Positions 1 to 6,826 of a stretch of DNA of 8,062 bases are shown here, piece after piece. Source of the stretch: Halieaceae bacterium UBA4438 (GTDB lineage Bacteria; Pseudomonadota; Gammaproteobacteria; Pseudomonadales; Halieaceae); the NCBI GenBank assembly GCA_002390485.1, contig DGPO01000055.1:4386-12447 (forward strand), read 5' to 3'. Every line of letters starts with the position of its first letter. Positions within the stretch are counted from its first letter, which is position 1. The notes beneath the pieces are model-generated. The model made no database searches. It had not been told where the DNA came from and saw only the letters and a list, made by a program, of their open reading frames with translations. The translations under genes and the position numbers were made by a program.

Positions 1-197
1 ATGGCGCAGCACACCGCAGTCTGCTTTATCGTCTCAAACAGCGCTTCGCGTTTTCGTTCCGAGAGCTTTTTGGAGTCGTTCAAACCTTGCGGGAGCTCGT
101 CTCCGAGGATAACGGCGGCTGCAACCACGTCGCCGGCCAGCGGACCTCGACCCACTTCATCACAACCAGCAACCATGACAAGCTCAGGTCCGATCAT
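1..197 (-). CDS. rnhB: Ribonuclease HII, N-terminal part (3' end beyond window)
   Basis: This is the first 65 codons of RNase HII, which cleaves the RNA strand of RNA-DNA hybrids and removes single ribonucleotides misincorporated in DNA. The fragment carries the family signature [20 protein letters not shown] at residues 10-29. Asp13 and Glu14 are the first two metal-binding catalytic residues. It also has the LNDSKKLSE block at residues 39-47. The remaining catalytic aspartates and the C-terminal half lie outside the window. The ATG at 197 is chosen because it gives an N-terminus of the usual length and has GGAAGAG 10 bases upstream (208-214). A second ATG at 176 would start two residues before the signature and has a weaker ribosome site. 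The gene overlaps the end of lpxB by 14 bases, so it is probably translationally coupled to it. The lpxB-rnhB adjacency is common in gammaproteobacteria. Confidence 0.95.
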   Translation of the reverse strand, partial: MIGPELVMVAGCDEVGRGPLAGDVVAAAVILGDELPQGLNDSKKLSERKREALFETIKQTAVCCA

Positions 198-1326
198 GGT
201 TCAACAACTCTTCCAAGGCGTCCACTGATCGCACGGCAAAGTCGCTACCAATACTGTCACTCAACTCCGCAAATCGCGTTTTCTGATGATCGCCTGCATC
301 ACCAAATGTATCCAATACTGATCGATATAGATTCTCCGCCGTCGCCTCCCCCTGCAAAAATTCCGGTGCGATCTCAGTGCCCGCGATGACATTGGGAAGC
401 CCCACGTATGGAATAGTCACTAAACGACTTAAAATTTGCCAAGAAAGCCAGGCCATTCGGTAGGCAATGGTCAATGGCCGACCAATAAGCATGGCTTCAA
501 GCGTCGTGGTGCCCGACGCGCACAACACGGAATCAGAAGCGACCATAGCCAACCGGCTTTGCCCTTCAATGACGATGAATCGGTCGTGTTCAATCGGCAT
601 AAAATGACTAATTTGGTCGAGTCGCTCGGCTGAGGCGGCGGGAACGACCACTTGAAGCTGACTGTCTGTCGCAAGAAGCTTCATAATCACTTGAGCAAAC
701 ACCGGTGCGAGATGCTCGATCTCGCTCGCACGACTGCCGGGCATGCAGACGAGCACTTTCCCCGATTGCGACAGTCCTAAATATTTGCGCGCGGTGTGCT
801 GATCGGGCATCGCGGAAAGGTCCTCAATCAGAGGGTGACCGACACAGACCGCTTTCACCCCGTGATCAATATAAAAATCTCGCTCAAAGGGCAGCAGGCA
901 GAGCATTAAATCGACTGACTTTTTAATGTTGTGAATGCGACCCGGACGCCAGGCCCACACCGACGGGCTGACCAAATGCGCCGTCTTGATCCCCTTGGAC
1001 CTCAGTGAACGCTCTAGCGACAGATTAAAATCAGGACTGTCGATACCAAGAAACAGCGCCGGCGGTGTCTGCAACATGTGCTGTTTTACGCCACGCCTGA
1101 TCGACAAGAGCTCAGGCAGTCGTTTAAGCGGCTCGACGAGGCCAAAGACTGACAAGCGCTCCATGTCATGAAGGCTTTGAAGCCCATGGAGCGCCATAAG
1201 CTCACCACCAATGCCCGTAAATTCAAGACGATCATTGCGGTAGCTCATTTCCCTGAGAACAGCACCGCCTAAAATATCCCCACTTTTTTCACCCGCGACA
1301 GCGCCAATGTGATGCGCTTGAACCAT
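184..1326 (-). CDS. lpxB: Lipid-A-disaccharide synthase (380 aa)
   Basis: LpxB is a GT-B fold glycosyltransferase (family GT19). It joins UDP-2,3-diacylglucosamine and 2,3-diacylglucosamine-1-phosphate (lipid X) into the beta-1,6 disaccharide of lipid A, at the cytoplasmic face of the inner membrane. The N-terminal AGEKSGD motif is at residues 11-17. GIDSPDFN at 94-101 holds the conserved aspartates, with catalysis assigned to this region in the E. coli enzyme. The sugar-nucleotide half has [14 protein letters not shown] at 195-208, [14 protein letters not shown] at 271-284 and LPNVIAG at 310-316. The length of 380 residues is normal (E. coli 382), and no break is seen. The ATG start overlaps the lpxA TAA stop by one base (TAATG). 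The ribosome site is weak (CAGG only two bases before the ATG), so expression probably depends on ribosomes terminating on lpxA. Confidence 0.98.
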   Translation of the reverse strand: MVQAHHIGAVAGEKSGDILGGAVLREMSYRNDRLEFTGIGGELMALHGLQSLHDMERLSVFGLVEPLKRLPELLSIRRGVKQHMLQTPPALFLGIDSPDFNLSLERSLRSKGIKTAHLVSPSVWAWRPGRIHNIKKSVDLMLCLLPFERDFYIDHGVKAVCVGHPLIEDLSAMPDQHTARKYLGLSQSGKVLVCMPGSRASEIEHLAPVFAQVIMKLLATDSQLQVVVPAASAERLDQISHFMPIEHDRFIVIEGQSRLAMVASDSVLCASGTTTLEAMLIGRPLTIAYRMAWLSWQILSRLVTIPYVGLPNVIAGTEIAPEFLQGEATAENLYRSVLDTFGDAGDHQKTRFAELSDSIGSDFAVRSVDALEELLNHDRT

Positions 1327-2096
1327 TACCTGACGATACCGCGCTCAGATGATTTGAGAGACTCAAGCAGAGGCTCAATCTCAGGCGTTTCCACAGCCAT
1401 TTCTCCCAGTCTTTCAATCGCCACATCGAGCGTTAGACCCTGACGATACACCAACTTAAAGGCCCGTCTCAGATCTGCCAGCGTTCCGTCACTGAACCCT
1501 CGACGCCGCAGTCCCTCGGAATTAATGGTTCGTGCCTCAGCAGGACTGCCGGATACCGTGACGTAGGCAGGAACGTCCTTGCCGATCGCCGTACCCATAC
1601 CGCTGAAACTGTGCGCGCCAATTTTACAAAACTGATGCACCAGCGTGTAACCCGACAGGATCGCCCAGTCGTCGACAACCACGTGACCGGCGAGGGCTGT
1701 ATTGTTGACCAAAATCGTGTGGTTCTTGACGACACTGTCATGCCCTATGTGTACGTAGCACATAATCAAGTTACTGTTGCCAATCGACGTATCACCGCGA
1801 TCCTGAATTGTCCCCCGATGAATCGTCACACTCTCTCGAATCACATTATCGTTGCCAATGGTCAAGGTGGTCGCCTCGCCCTTGTATTTCAGATCAGGAG
1901 TCGACTCGCCAATAGAGCTGAACTGGAAAATATGATTACGGGCACCGATTGTCGTGGGTCCCTTAATCACAACGTGGGGCTCGATAATCGTGTCCTCGCC
2001 CACCACGACATCGGCGCCGATGACACAGTACGGGCCGACCTGAGCTGACGGATGAATCTCCGCAGTGGGGTCAATGATGGCGGTCGCGTGAATCAC
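1326..2096 (-). CDS. lpxA: UDP-GlcNAc 3-O-acyltransferase LpxA (256 aa, GTG start)
   Basis: LpxA catalyses the first step of lipid A synthesis, transfer of an R-3-hydroxyacyl chain from ACP to the 3-OH of UDP-GlcNAc in the cytosol; it acts as a trimer. Residues 1-185 are a left-handed beta-helix of hexapeptide repeats ([I/V]G-x4 pattern). Residues 190-256 form the C-terminal helical domain, starting near EGLRRRGFS (194-202). The catalytic His is His119 in HIGHD (116-120), equivalent to E. coli His125. IRESVTIHRGT at 86-96 is also conserved. Met167 in SGMG occupies the acyl-chain ruler position, as in Pseudomonas aeruginosa (Met169), where E. coli has Gly173; a ten-carbon chain is therefore predicted. 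The start is GTG three bases after the fabZ stop, with only a weak GGAT ribosome site; the resulting N-terminus MIHATAIIDP aligns with family members. Length is normal (258-262 in relatives). Confidence 0.98.
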   Translation of the reverse strand: MIHATAIIDPTAEIHPSAQVGPYCVIGADVVVGEDTIIEPHVVIKGPTTIGARNHIFQFSSIGESTPDLKYKGEATTLTIGNDNVIRESVTIHRGTIQDRGDTSIGNSNLIMCYVHIGHDSVVKNHTILVNNTALAGHVVVDDWAILSGYTLVHQFCKIGAHSFSGMGTAIGKDVPAYVTVSGSPAEARTINSEGLRRRGFSDGTLADLRRAFKLVYRQGLTLDVAIERLGEMAVETPEIEPLLESLKSSERGIVR

Positions 2097-2099
2097 TGA

Positions 2100-2531
2100 T
2101 CAGCGATCCGCACACAGTATCGTCGCGGTGGCGGCTGTTTCTCCGTCCACCGATGCGCGAACATCAAACTTCCAGATACCCCGCTTTTCACTGACGATAG
2201 ACGCCTGTAGCACCACACGATCGCCCGGTACACAGGGCCGCTTAAATCTCAGCTTATCAACACCAACAAGGTAATAAATCGAACCATCTTCAGGCGTTTT
2301 ACCCATGGTCACAAAGCCCAAAATACCTGCGGCCTGAGCCATCGCCTCGACCAACAAGACGCCGGGGAAAACGGGGTTTTCCGGAAAATGACCATCAAAA
2401 AAGGGCTCGTTAATACTGAGGTTTTTATAAGCCTCTATAGACACCCCGGGCTCTAGCGCCACGACACGATCAACAAATAAACAGGGATATCGATGGGGAA
2501 GGTGTCGCCGGATGTCTTCAATATTCATCAT
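2100..2531 (-). CDS. fabZ: 3-hydroxyacyl-[ACP] dehydratase FabZ (143 aa)
   Basis: FabZ dehydrates 3-hydroxyacyl-ACP to trans-2-enoyl-ACP during fatty-acid elongation and so competes with LpxA and LpxD for the same substrates. The protein is a single hot-dog fold. Numbered from the ATG at 2531, the family block [13 protein letters not shown] is at 11-23. The active-site motif [11 protein letters not shown] is at 47-57 with catalytic His48, and VEAMAQ follows with catalytic Glu62. [10 protein letters not shown] near 96-105 is also typical. The start is ambiguous because three consecutive codons could serve: TTG at 2534, ATG at 2531 and ATG at 2528. AAAGGA at 2542-2547 lies 7, 10 and 13 bases upstream of them respectively. 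I chose the first ATG; the function is unaffected. It follows lpxD by 15 bases and precedes lpxA by 3. Confidence 0.97.
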   Translation of the reverse strand: MMNIEDIRRHLPHRYPCLFVDRVVALEPGVSIEAYKNLSINEPFFDGHFPENPVFPGVLLVEAMAQAAGILGFVTMGKTPEDGSIYYLVGVDKLRFKRPCVPGDRVVLQASIVSEKRGIWKFDVRASVDGETAATATILCADR

Positions 2532-2541
2532 CAAGATCTAA

Positions 2542-2547
2542 TCCTTT
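2542..2547 (-). promoter_or_regulatory. fabZ ribosome binding site overlapping the lpxD stop
   Basis: On the minus strand AAAGGA follows directly on the lpxD TGA stop and shares its last base (TGAAAGGA). It is the only good Shine-Dalgarno match upstream of fabZ. It sits 7 bases before a TTG, 10 before the first ATG and 13 before the second ATG. A ribosome terminating on lpxD would sit over this site, which suggests translational coupling. Confidence 0.65.
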
Positions 2548-3575
2548 CAATCACTACTGGGTTTCTCAACCAATGACTTCTCAAGGGCATCAATCCGTTT
2601 GGCCATGTCATTGAGCTTCTCGTAACGAGCCGCATTTCTCGCCCAATCTCGAGTGGGCATCAAGCCCGTGCCAGACGCGTAATGCCCGGGCGTATCAATA
2701 CTGCGTGCCACACGTCCCTGACCGCCAATATGAACGTCACTGGCGACCCGTAAGTGCCCCGCAAACCCGGCTTGGCCACCGACGGTACAGCGCTCTCCCA
2801 GCACGGCACCTCCGGCGAAGCCGACTTGACCGGCAATCGCGGACTGAGCACCAATGTGCACGCCATGGGCAATGTGCACTAAGTTATCAATGATCACATC
2901 ATCCTCGATGACCGTGTCTTCAAGCGCGCCACGATCAATCGCACAGCCCGCCCCAATTTCAACACGATCACCAATCTGTACACTGCCCAGCTGTAAAATT
3001 TTCTGCCACCCCCGCTCGGTGGGTGCGAACCCAAAGCCGTCTGACCCGATCACCGTATTCGCATGAACAAGGCAGGAGTGCCCCAGAGACACGCCGTGAT
3101 AAACACAGACGCCTGCCCGCAGCTCGGAATCTCTCCCAACCTGCGCACCCGCACCAACCCAAGCATTAGGCCCAATCCAAGCATTGTCACCAATGACAGC
3201 ATCCGCTTCGATAACAGCGCCTGCACCTATGGTGAGATTAGCCCCTAAGGTTGCAGACGGTGCAACAACGGCCGTGTCGTGGACACCGAGCGCCCTGACG
3301 GGTCGGTTATCAAAAATGTGAGTCGCACGCGCAAAATCAGCGTAGGGGTTATCGCTGTAAATGATCGCGCCTGAAAAATCGACGGCCCAACGTTGTGGGC
3401 AGATCACCGCGGATGCGAGGGAGCCACTCAGTTGTTTGACAAACTTTTTCTGCGCAACAAAAGAAAGCGCCCCCTCCTTCGCTGAATCGAGAGGCGCTAG
3501 GCGCACCAATGACACCTCTGGGTCACCTTTAAACGGCAGATCCAGTGCCTTGGCGATGTCGCCTAGCGTTGGCAT
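2547..3575 (-). CDS. lpxD: UDP-3-O-acylglucosamine N-acyltransferase LpxD (342 aa)
   Basis: LpxD catalyses the third lipid A step, adding an R-3-hydroxyacyl chain from ACP to the 2-amino group of UDP-3-O-acyl-glucosamine in the cytosol as a trimer. The N-terminal uridine-binding domain spans about residues 1-97 (GALSFV at 35-40). A left-handed beta-helix of hexapeptide repeats covers about 100-290, and a C-terminal helix covers about 308-336 (WARNAARYEKLNDMAKRIDA). Signature blocks are IGSDGFGFAP at 176-185, GCAIDRGALEDTVI at 210-223 and HIAHGVHIG at 234-242. His237 corresponds to the E. coli catalytic His239. The length is normal (E. coli 341). The ATG lies one base after the skp stop, with AAAGAG four bases upstream. 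The segment aligned with the E. coli chain-length Met residues reads GQGRVARS (285-292), so acyl preference may differ from the E. coli enzyme. Confidence 0.98.
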   Translation of the reverse strand: MPTLGDIAKALDLPFKGDPEVSLVRLAPLDSAKEGALSFVAQKKFVKQLSGSLASAVICPQRWAVDFSGAIIYSDNPYADFARATHIFDNRPVRALGVHDTAVVAPSATLGANLTIGAGAVIEADAVIGDNAWIGPNAWVGAGAQVGRDSELRAGVCVYHGVSLGHSCLVHANTVIGSDGFGFAPTERGWQKILQLGSVQIGDRVEIGAGCAIDRGALEDTVIEDDVIIDNLVHIAHGVHIGAQSAIAGQVGFAGGAVLGERCTVGGQAGFAGHLRVASDVHIGGQGRVARSIDTPGHYASGTGLMPTRDWARNAARYEKLNDMAKRIDALEKSLVEKPSSD

Positions 3576-3576
3576 T

Positions 3577-4089
3577 TTACTCTTTCGGTTGCTGGTTCAG
3601 CTTATCGGTGACCTTTGCAGTGATGTTGTAGCCAAGATCAGCATGGATAACCGATTGGGCCTGCAATAGCAGTCCAATTTGATCGGTTTCAATAACTTCG
3701 CCCAACACCTGCCTCGCCGAGGGGACAAGCTCTTGAAAAACGCGCTGCGCATTTGTCTGTTGCAGGGACTGCAATTTCTTCGCAACGTATTCAAGATCAG
3801 CATTCTTACTTGCAAGCTTCTGACGAGCGGCAACCTGCTCATCATCGCTCATTGCAGCTTGGTCGCGCTGAAAGTCTTGCACCAACGTGTCCAGTTCAGC
3901 TTTGAGGCTGTCAAATTCAGCCTTGTCTTCAGCGAAGGCGTCTCCGGCTTCGAATTCACGCAGCCGTTGCTGGGCATAATCGGTCTGAAGAATTGCCTGC
4001 TCTAGGTCTACGACAGCAATACGACCCTGAGCATGAGCTACGGTCGATGCAACCAACAGTGCCATGACGGCGATTGTGCGAAACAACAT
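3577..4089 (-). CDS. skp: Periplasmic chaperone Skp/OmpH (170 aa)
   Basis: Skp is a trimeric jellyfish-shaped chaperone that holds unfolded outer-membrane proteins in the periplasm and delivers them to the BAM complex. A signal peptide is visible at residues 1-20: Arg4, then a hydrophobic core, ending AHA before Gln21. The mature protein opens with RIAVVDLEQAI (23-33), typical of the trimer body. A long helical, charged and Gln-rich stretch at about 40-125 forms the tentacle coiled coil, and the body resumes with GLLLQAQSVIHADLGYNIT (139-157). Length is in the family range (E. coli precursor 161). The mature chain has no cysteine. By my count it has 26 Asp/Glu against 16 Lys/Arg, so it is acidic, unlike the basic E. 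coli protein. It sits directly after bamA, the usual place, and the family assignment rests on context plus these features. Confidence 0.95.
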   Translation of the reverse strand: MLFRTIAVMALLVASTVAHAQGRIAVVDLEQAILQTDYAQQRLREFEAGDAFAEDKAEFDSLKAELDTLVQDFQRDQAAMSDDEQVAARQKLASKNADLEYVAKKLQSLQQTNAQRVFQELVPSARQVLGEVIETDQIGLLLQAQSVIHADLGYNITAKVTDKLNQQPKE

Positions 4090-4098
4090 TGGGTATAA

Positions 4099-4104
4099 CC
4101 TCCT
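4099..4104 (-). promoter_or_regulatory. Strong ribosome binding site of skp
   Basis: A perfect AGGAGG on the minus strand lies 9 bases upstream of the skp ATG, in the 24-base gap after the tandem TAATAA stop of bamA. It is the best Shine-Dalgarno match in the window. Skp is thus set up for independent, efficient initiation, which fits a chaperone needed in larger amounts than the lipid A enzymes downstream. Confidence 0.85.
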
Positions 4105-4113
4105 GGTTAGTTA

Positions 4114-6747
4114 TTAGAATCCACGCCCCAGCGTGAATTGGAATGATTCTCTTCGGTCAGTCTCGCTGGCATTGAGCGGTCTGGCAATAGCGAACGTTAG
4201 TGGCCCGAAGCCGCTGAGCCACGTTACACCGATACCCACCGAGTATCGCAATTCGCCGGCATCAACACCAAAACAATTAATCTGATTTTCACGACAATTC
4301 GTGTTGAATACATTACCAGCGTCTAGGAACAATGCGGAACGAATGGATCGTCGGTCTTTGACAAACGGCATGGGGAACAAAATTTCTGCCGAGCCCTCGA
4401 TCACTACATTGCCGCCGAATGGGTCTGGGCGACGCCCGAGGAAAACCTGCTGGGTTTCAATTTCACCGGTCTCAGGATTCACAACGTAACCAAAACCTCG
4501 TCCGTCTGAACCACCAACCTCAGTAGGCACGCCGTCCTCATCAACCCCAGTGGTCGCGAAACCGGTCTGATACAGCACAGGCGGTGTACTGCGCGGCCCC
4601 AATGTGTTCGTCTCAAATCCGCGAACACTGCCAAAGCCGCCGGCGTAAAAGTGCTCGTAAAACGGCAGCTCCGTGGTATCGCCATAGCCGTCTCCGTAGC
4701 CCACCTCGCCACGCAAGTGAAAGGTGAATTCCCCATAAATGGGAAGGTACATTTCGCCACGATAGTTAATTTTAAAGAACTCTAGATCAGAGCCGGGCAA
4801 CGAAAGCTGTGCCGATAAAGAGTTGGACATACCGCGTGTGGCCAGCTGACCTCGGTTCAGGGTTGATTGAACGTACGAACCCGTTACTGACCAGTTCGTA
4901 AATGCATCCCCGTTTTCATCTAAGAAGCCATCTGAGGCAATGGTTGCGAAAGCATCAGCGGGAAGGTCCGCAATCGGAAAAAGCTCTTCGGGCCCCGAAA
5001 AAGTGCCGTCAAACTGTCGTGTCGAGACGTAGTATTGCTCTATACCGGGAATCAGCCGCGGACTCGTACGAATCTCTTGCACCGCGTACTGACCTGAGGT
5101 GATTTGAGTATCTGTAATACCCAAATTAAAACCCAATCGCTGTGTCTCACTAATGGGGTAACCAAAGGTCATGGTCGCGCCCACTGTATCGGTGGTGTAG
5201 CTCGCAACATTAATTTCGGAAAGGTCAGTTTTTCGGTAGAACAGACTGAAACCGCGACTCACACCGTCCTCGGTAAAGTAGGGGTTGCTGTAGTTGATAC
5301 TTGCAACACTTTGGTAGGCGGACGAATTCAAATTAAGTCCGACTTGGCGACCAGAACCTAAAAAATTGTTCTGCTGCAAATTCAGACCAAGAATCAGTCC
5401 CGCCCATTGCGAGTAGCCCAAACTACCGCCAATAGAGCCAAAGCTCTGTTCCTCGACCGAGAAGTCAATATCCACAACGTCGTCATATCCCGGCAACTCG
5501 ACCGTTTCAACTTCCGCCGAACTGAAAAATCCAAGTCGCTCCAGTCGAATACGAGACTGCTCAATGGCTGACGCAGACGCTGGGGCCGCCTCCATTTGAC
5601 GCATTTCTCGGCGCAAGACGTTATCGGCCGTTCGATCGTTGCCGGTAAAATTAATCCGGCGGACGTAAGTGCGTCTACCTGGGTCAACAAAAAACTTCAG
5701 CGCCACCTCGGCCTCGCCATCACCCACTTCTGGGATGCCGGTCACTTTTGCAAAGTTATAGCCTTCGTTCCCCAATCGCCGGGTTAAGTACTCTTCCGTA
5801 CTGGTGACTAACTGCTGAGAAAAGACTTGCCCAGGCACGACCAGTAAGAACCGCGATAAATCCGCCTCGGGCAGCACGAGATCACCGGACAAATCGACGT
5901 CAGTGATCGTAAACAGGTCCCCTTCCGCCACATTTGCCGTGATGTAAACCGCATCCTTAGTCGGGGATACAGCAACCTGCGTTGACTCAATCTCAAACTG
6001 CAGATAGCCGCGGTCTTGGTAATAACTCGTCAGCGACTCAAGGTCTGACTCGAGCTTTTCTTTACTGTATTTGTCGGCACTTGAGAAAAATGAAAACCGG
6101 CCACCCACTTGAAGCTCGAAGTTTTCAAGCAGCGTTTCGTCATCGAATACCTCGTTACCCACGATGTTGATGTGCTTAATCTTCGATACCGTACCCTCGT
6201 CAATGTCTATGCTAATAGACACTCGGTTCCGAGGCTCGGGAATCACCTCAGAGTCGATCGAAGCGTCGTAGCGACCCTGAATAACATACTGACGCAACAG
6301 TTCAAGCTGCATCCCGTCCAGCGTTGATCGTTGAAAAACCTGACCGACCGCAAGACCTGCACCCTTAAGCCCGTCGAGTAATGCCTCGGTCTCAATCGCT
6401 TTGTTGCCGTCAATCGTGATCTCACTAATGCTGGGGCGCTCGGCAACAATCAGCACTAAAACATTTCCGTCACGGCCGACCGAAATATCGTCAAAGTTGC
6501 CGGTGTAGAACAAGTTACGCGAGATCGCGCGAACCGACGCATCATCGAGCACATCACCAACGCTGACAGGCAGCGCGGCAAAAACACTGCCAGGCGCAAT
6601 TCGTTGAAGCCCCTCAACGCGAATATCCGCGACGACAAAAGGCTCAACTTGCGACAGCGCCGCAGGTGTAAATGCAGTGATTAATGCGGTAAGCGCGAAC
6701 GATCGCAGTATTGTGCTCAGCCAAATATTTTTGTTTTTTAATACCAT
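4114..6747 (-). CDS. bamA: Outer membrane protein assembly factor BamA (877 aa)
   Basis: BamA is the Omp85-family core of the BAM complex, which folds and inserts beta-barrel proteins into the outer membrane. Numbered from the ATG at 6747, residues 1-32 are a signal peptide (basic KNKN start, hydrophobic core, cleavage probably after AALS). Five POTRA domains follow at roughly 37-104, 105-184, 188-272, 278-355 and 360-434. A C-terminal 16-strand barrel runs from about 437 to 877. The barrel has the loop-6 VRGF motif at 708-711 (GGFGSVRGFETNTLGPR) and ends in aromatic Phe877 (FQFTLGRGF), the outer-membrane beta-signal. The frame stays open up to 6858 inside rseP, but that extension would precede and spoil the signal peptide. 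The chosen ATG has only a purine-rich GAAGAAG beside it. At 877 residues it exceeds E. coli BamA (810), partly through longer loops. Tandem TAATAA stops end the gene. Confidence 0.97.
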   Translation of the reverse strand: MVLKNKNIWLSTILRSFALTALITAFTPAALSQVEPFVVADIRVEGLQRIAPGSVFAALPVSVGDVLDDASVRAISRNLFYTGNFDDISVGRDGNVLVLIVAERPSISEITIDGNKAIETEALLDGLKGAGLAVGQVFQRSTLDGMQLELLRQYVIQGRYDASIDSEVIPEPRNRVSISIDIDEGTVSKIKHINIVGNEVFDDETLLENFELQVGGRFSFFSSADKYSKEKLESDLESLTSYYQDRGYLQFEIESTQVAVSPTKDAVYITANVAEGDLFTITDVDLSGDLVLPEADLSRFLLVVPGQVFSQQLVTSTEEYLTRRLGNEGYNFAKVTGIPEVGDGEAEVALKFFVDPGRRTYVRRINFTGNDRTADNVLRREMRQMEAAPASASAIEQSRIRLERLGFFSSAEVETVELPGYDDVVDIDFSVEEQSFGSIGGSLGYSQWAGLILGLNLQQNNFLGSGRQVGLNLNSSAYQSVASINYSNPYFTEDGVSRGFSLFYRKTDLSEINVASYTTDTVGATMTFGYPISETQRLGFNLGITDTQITSGQYAVQEIRTSPRLIPGIEQYYVSTRQFDGTFSGPEELFPIADLPADAFATIASDGFLDENGDAFTNWSVTGSYVQSTLNRGQLATRGMSNSLSAQLSLPGSDLEFFKINYRGEMYLPIYGEFTFHLRGEVGYGDGYGDTTELPFYEHFYAGGFGSVRGFETNTLGPRSTPPVLYQTGFATTGVDEDGVPTEVGGSDGRGFGYVVNPETGEIETQQVFLGRRPDPFGGNVVIEGSAEILFPMPFVKDRRSIRSALFLDAGNVFNTNCRENQINCFGVDAGELRYSVGIGVTWLSGFGPLTFAIARPLNASETDRRESFQFTLGRGF

Positions 6748-6826
6748 CTTCTTCGCTTTTTTCCAGGTAAACCGCTGGGCACATGTGTGTTTTTGCACGA
6801 GCCCGCTACGCAGGCGCGGGAGTATC
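6748..6826 (-). promoter_or_regulatory. rseP-bamA intergenic region, possible leader or internal promoter site
   Basis: This is the longest non-coding stretch in the window, 79 bases. It holds a GC-rich hairpin (6802-6820), an 8-base palindrome CACATGTG (6780-6787) and an A-rich run leading into the bamA start. I could not see a convincing sigma-70 or sigma-E (GGAACTT/TCAAA type) promoter. It may carry a weak promoter, an RNA-processing site or only leader sequence. In E. coli, promoters inside this cluster raise bamA-skp-lpxD expression under sigma-E, so this is the natural place to look. Confidence 0.3.
6802..6820. repeat. Short GC-rich inverted repeat between rseP and bamA
   Basis: CCCGC at 6802-6806 is complementary to GCGGG at 6816-6820, giving a 5-bp all-GC stem with a 9-base loop. 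No T-run follows it in the direction of transcription (minus), so it is not a good intrinsic terminator. It could be an mRNA stem that protects or punctuates the transcript between rseP and bamA, or a chance pairing given its short length. Confidence 0.35.

Noticed and set aside
1..389. Plus-strand open frames at the left edge
   Set aside because: They lie opposite rnhB and the end of lpxB, both of which have clear family motifs; the plus-strand translations resemble no protein I know.
1276..1296. LpxB GEKSGD differs from E. coli GEASGD
   Set aside because: This position varies among LpxB proteins, so a Lys here is not evidence of altered function.
1611..2048. 145-codon open frame on the plus strand opposite lpxA
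   Set aside because: It is antisense to the hexapeptide-repeat coding region. The periodic codons of lpxA keep this frame open; it has no ribosome site or recognisable domain.
6802..6820. Intrinsic terminator between rseP and bamA
   Set aside because: The stem is only 5 bp and no T-run follows on the minus strand, so it is reported only as a weak inverted repeat.
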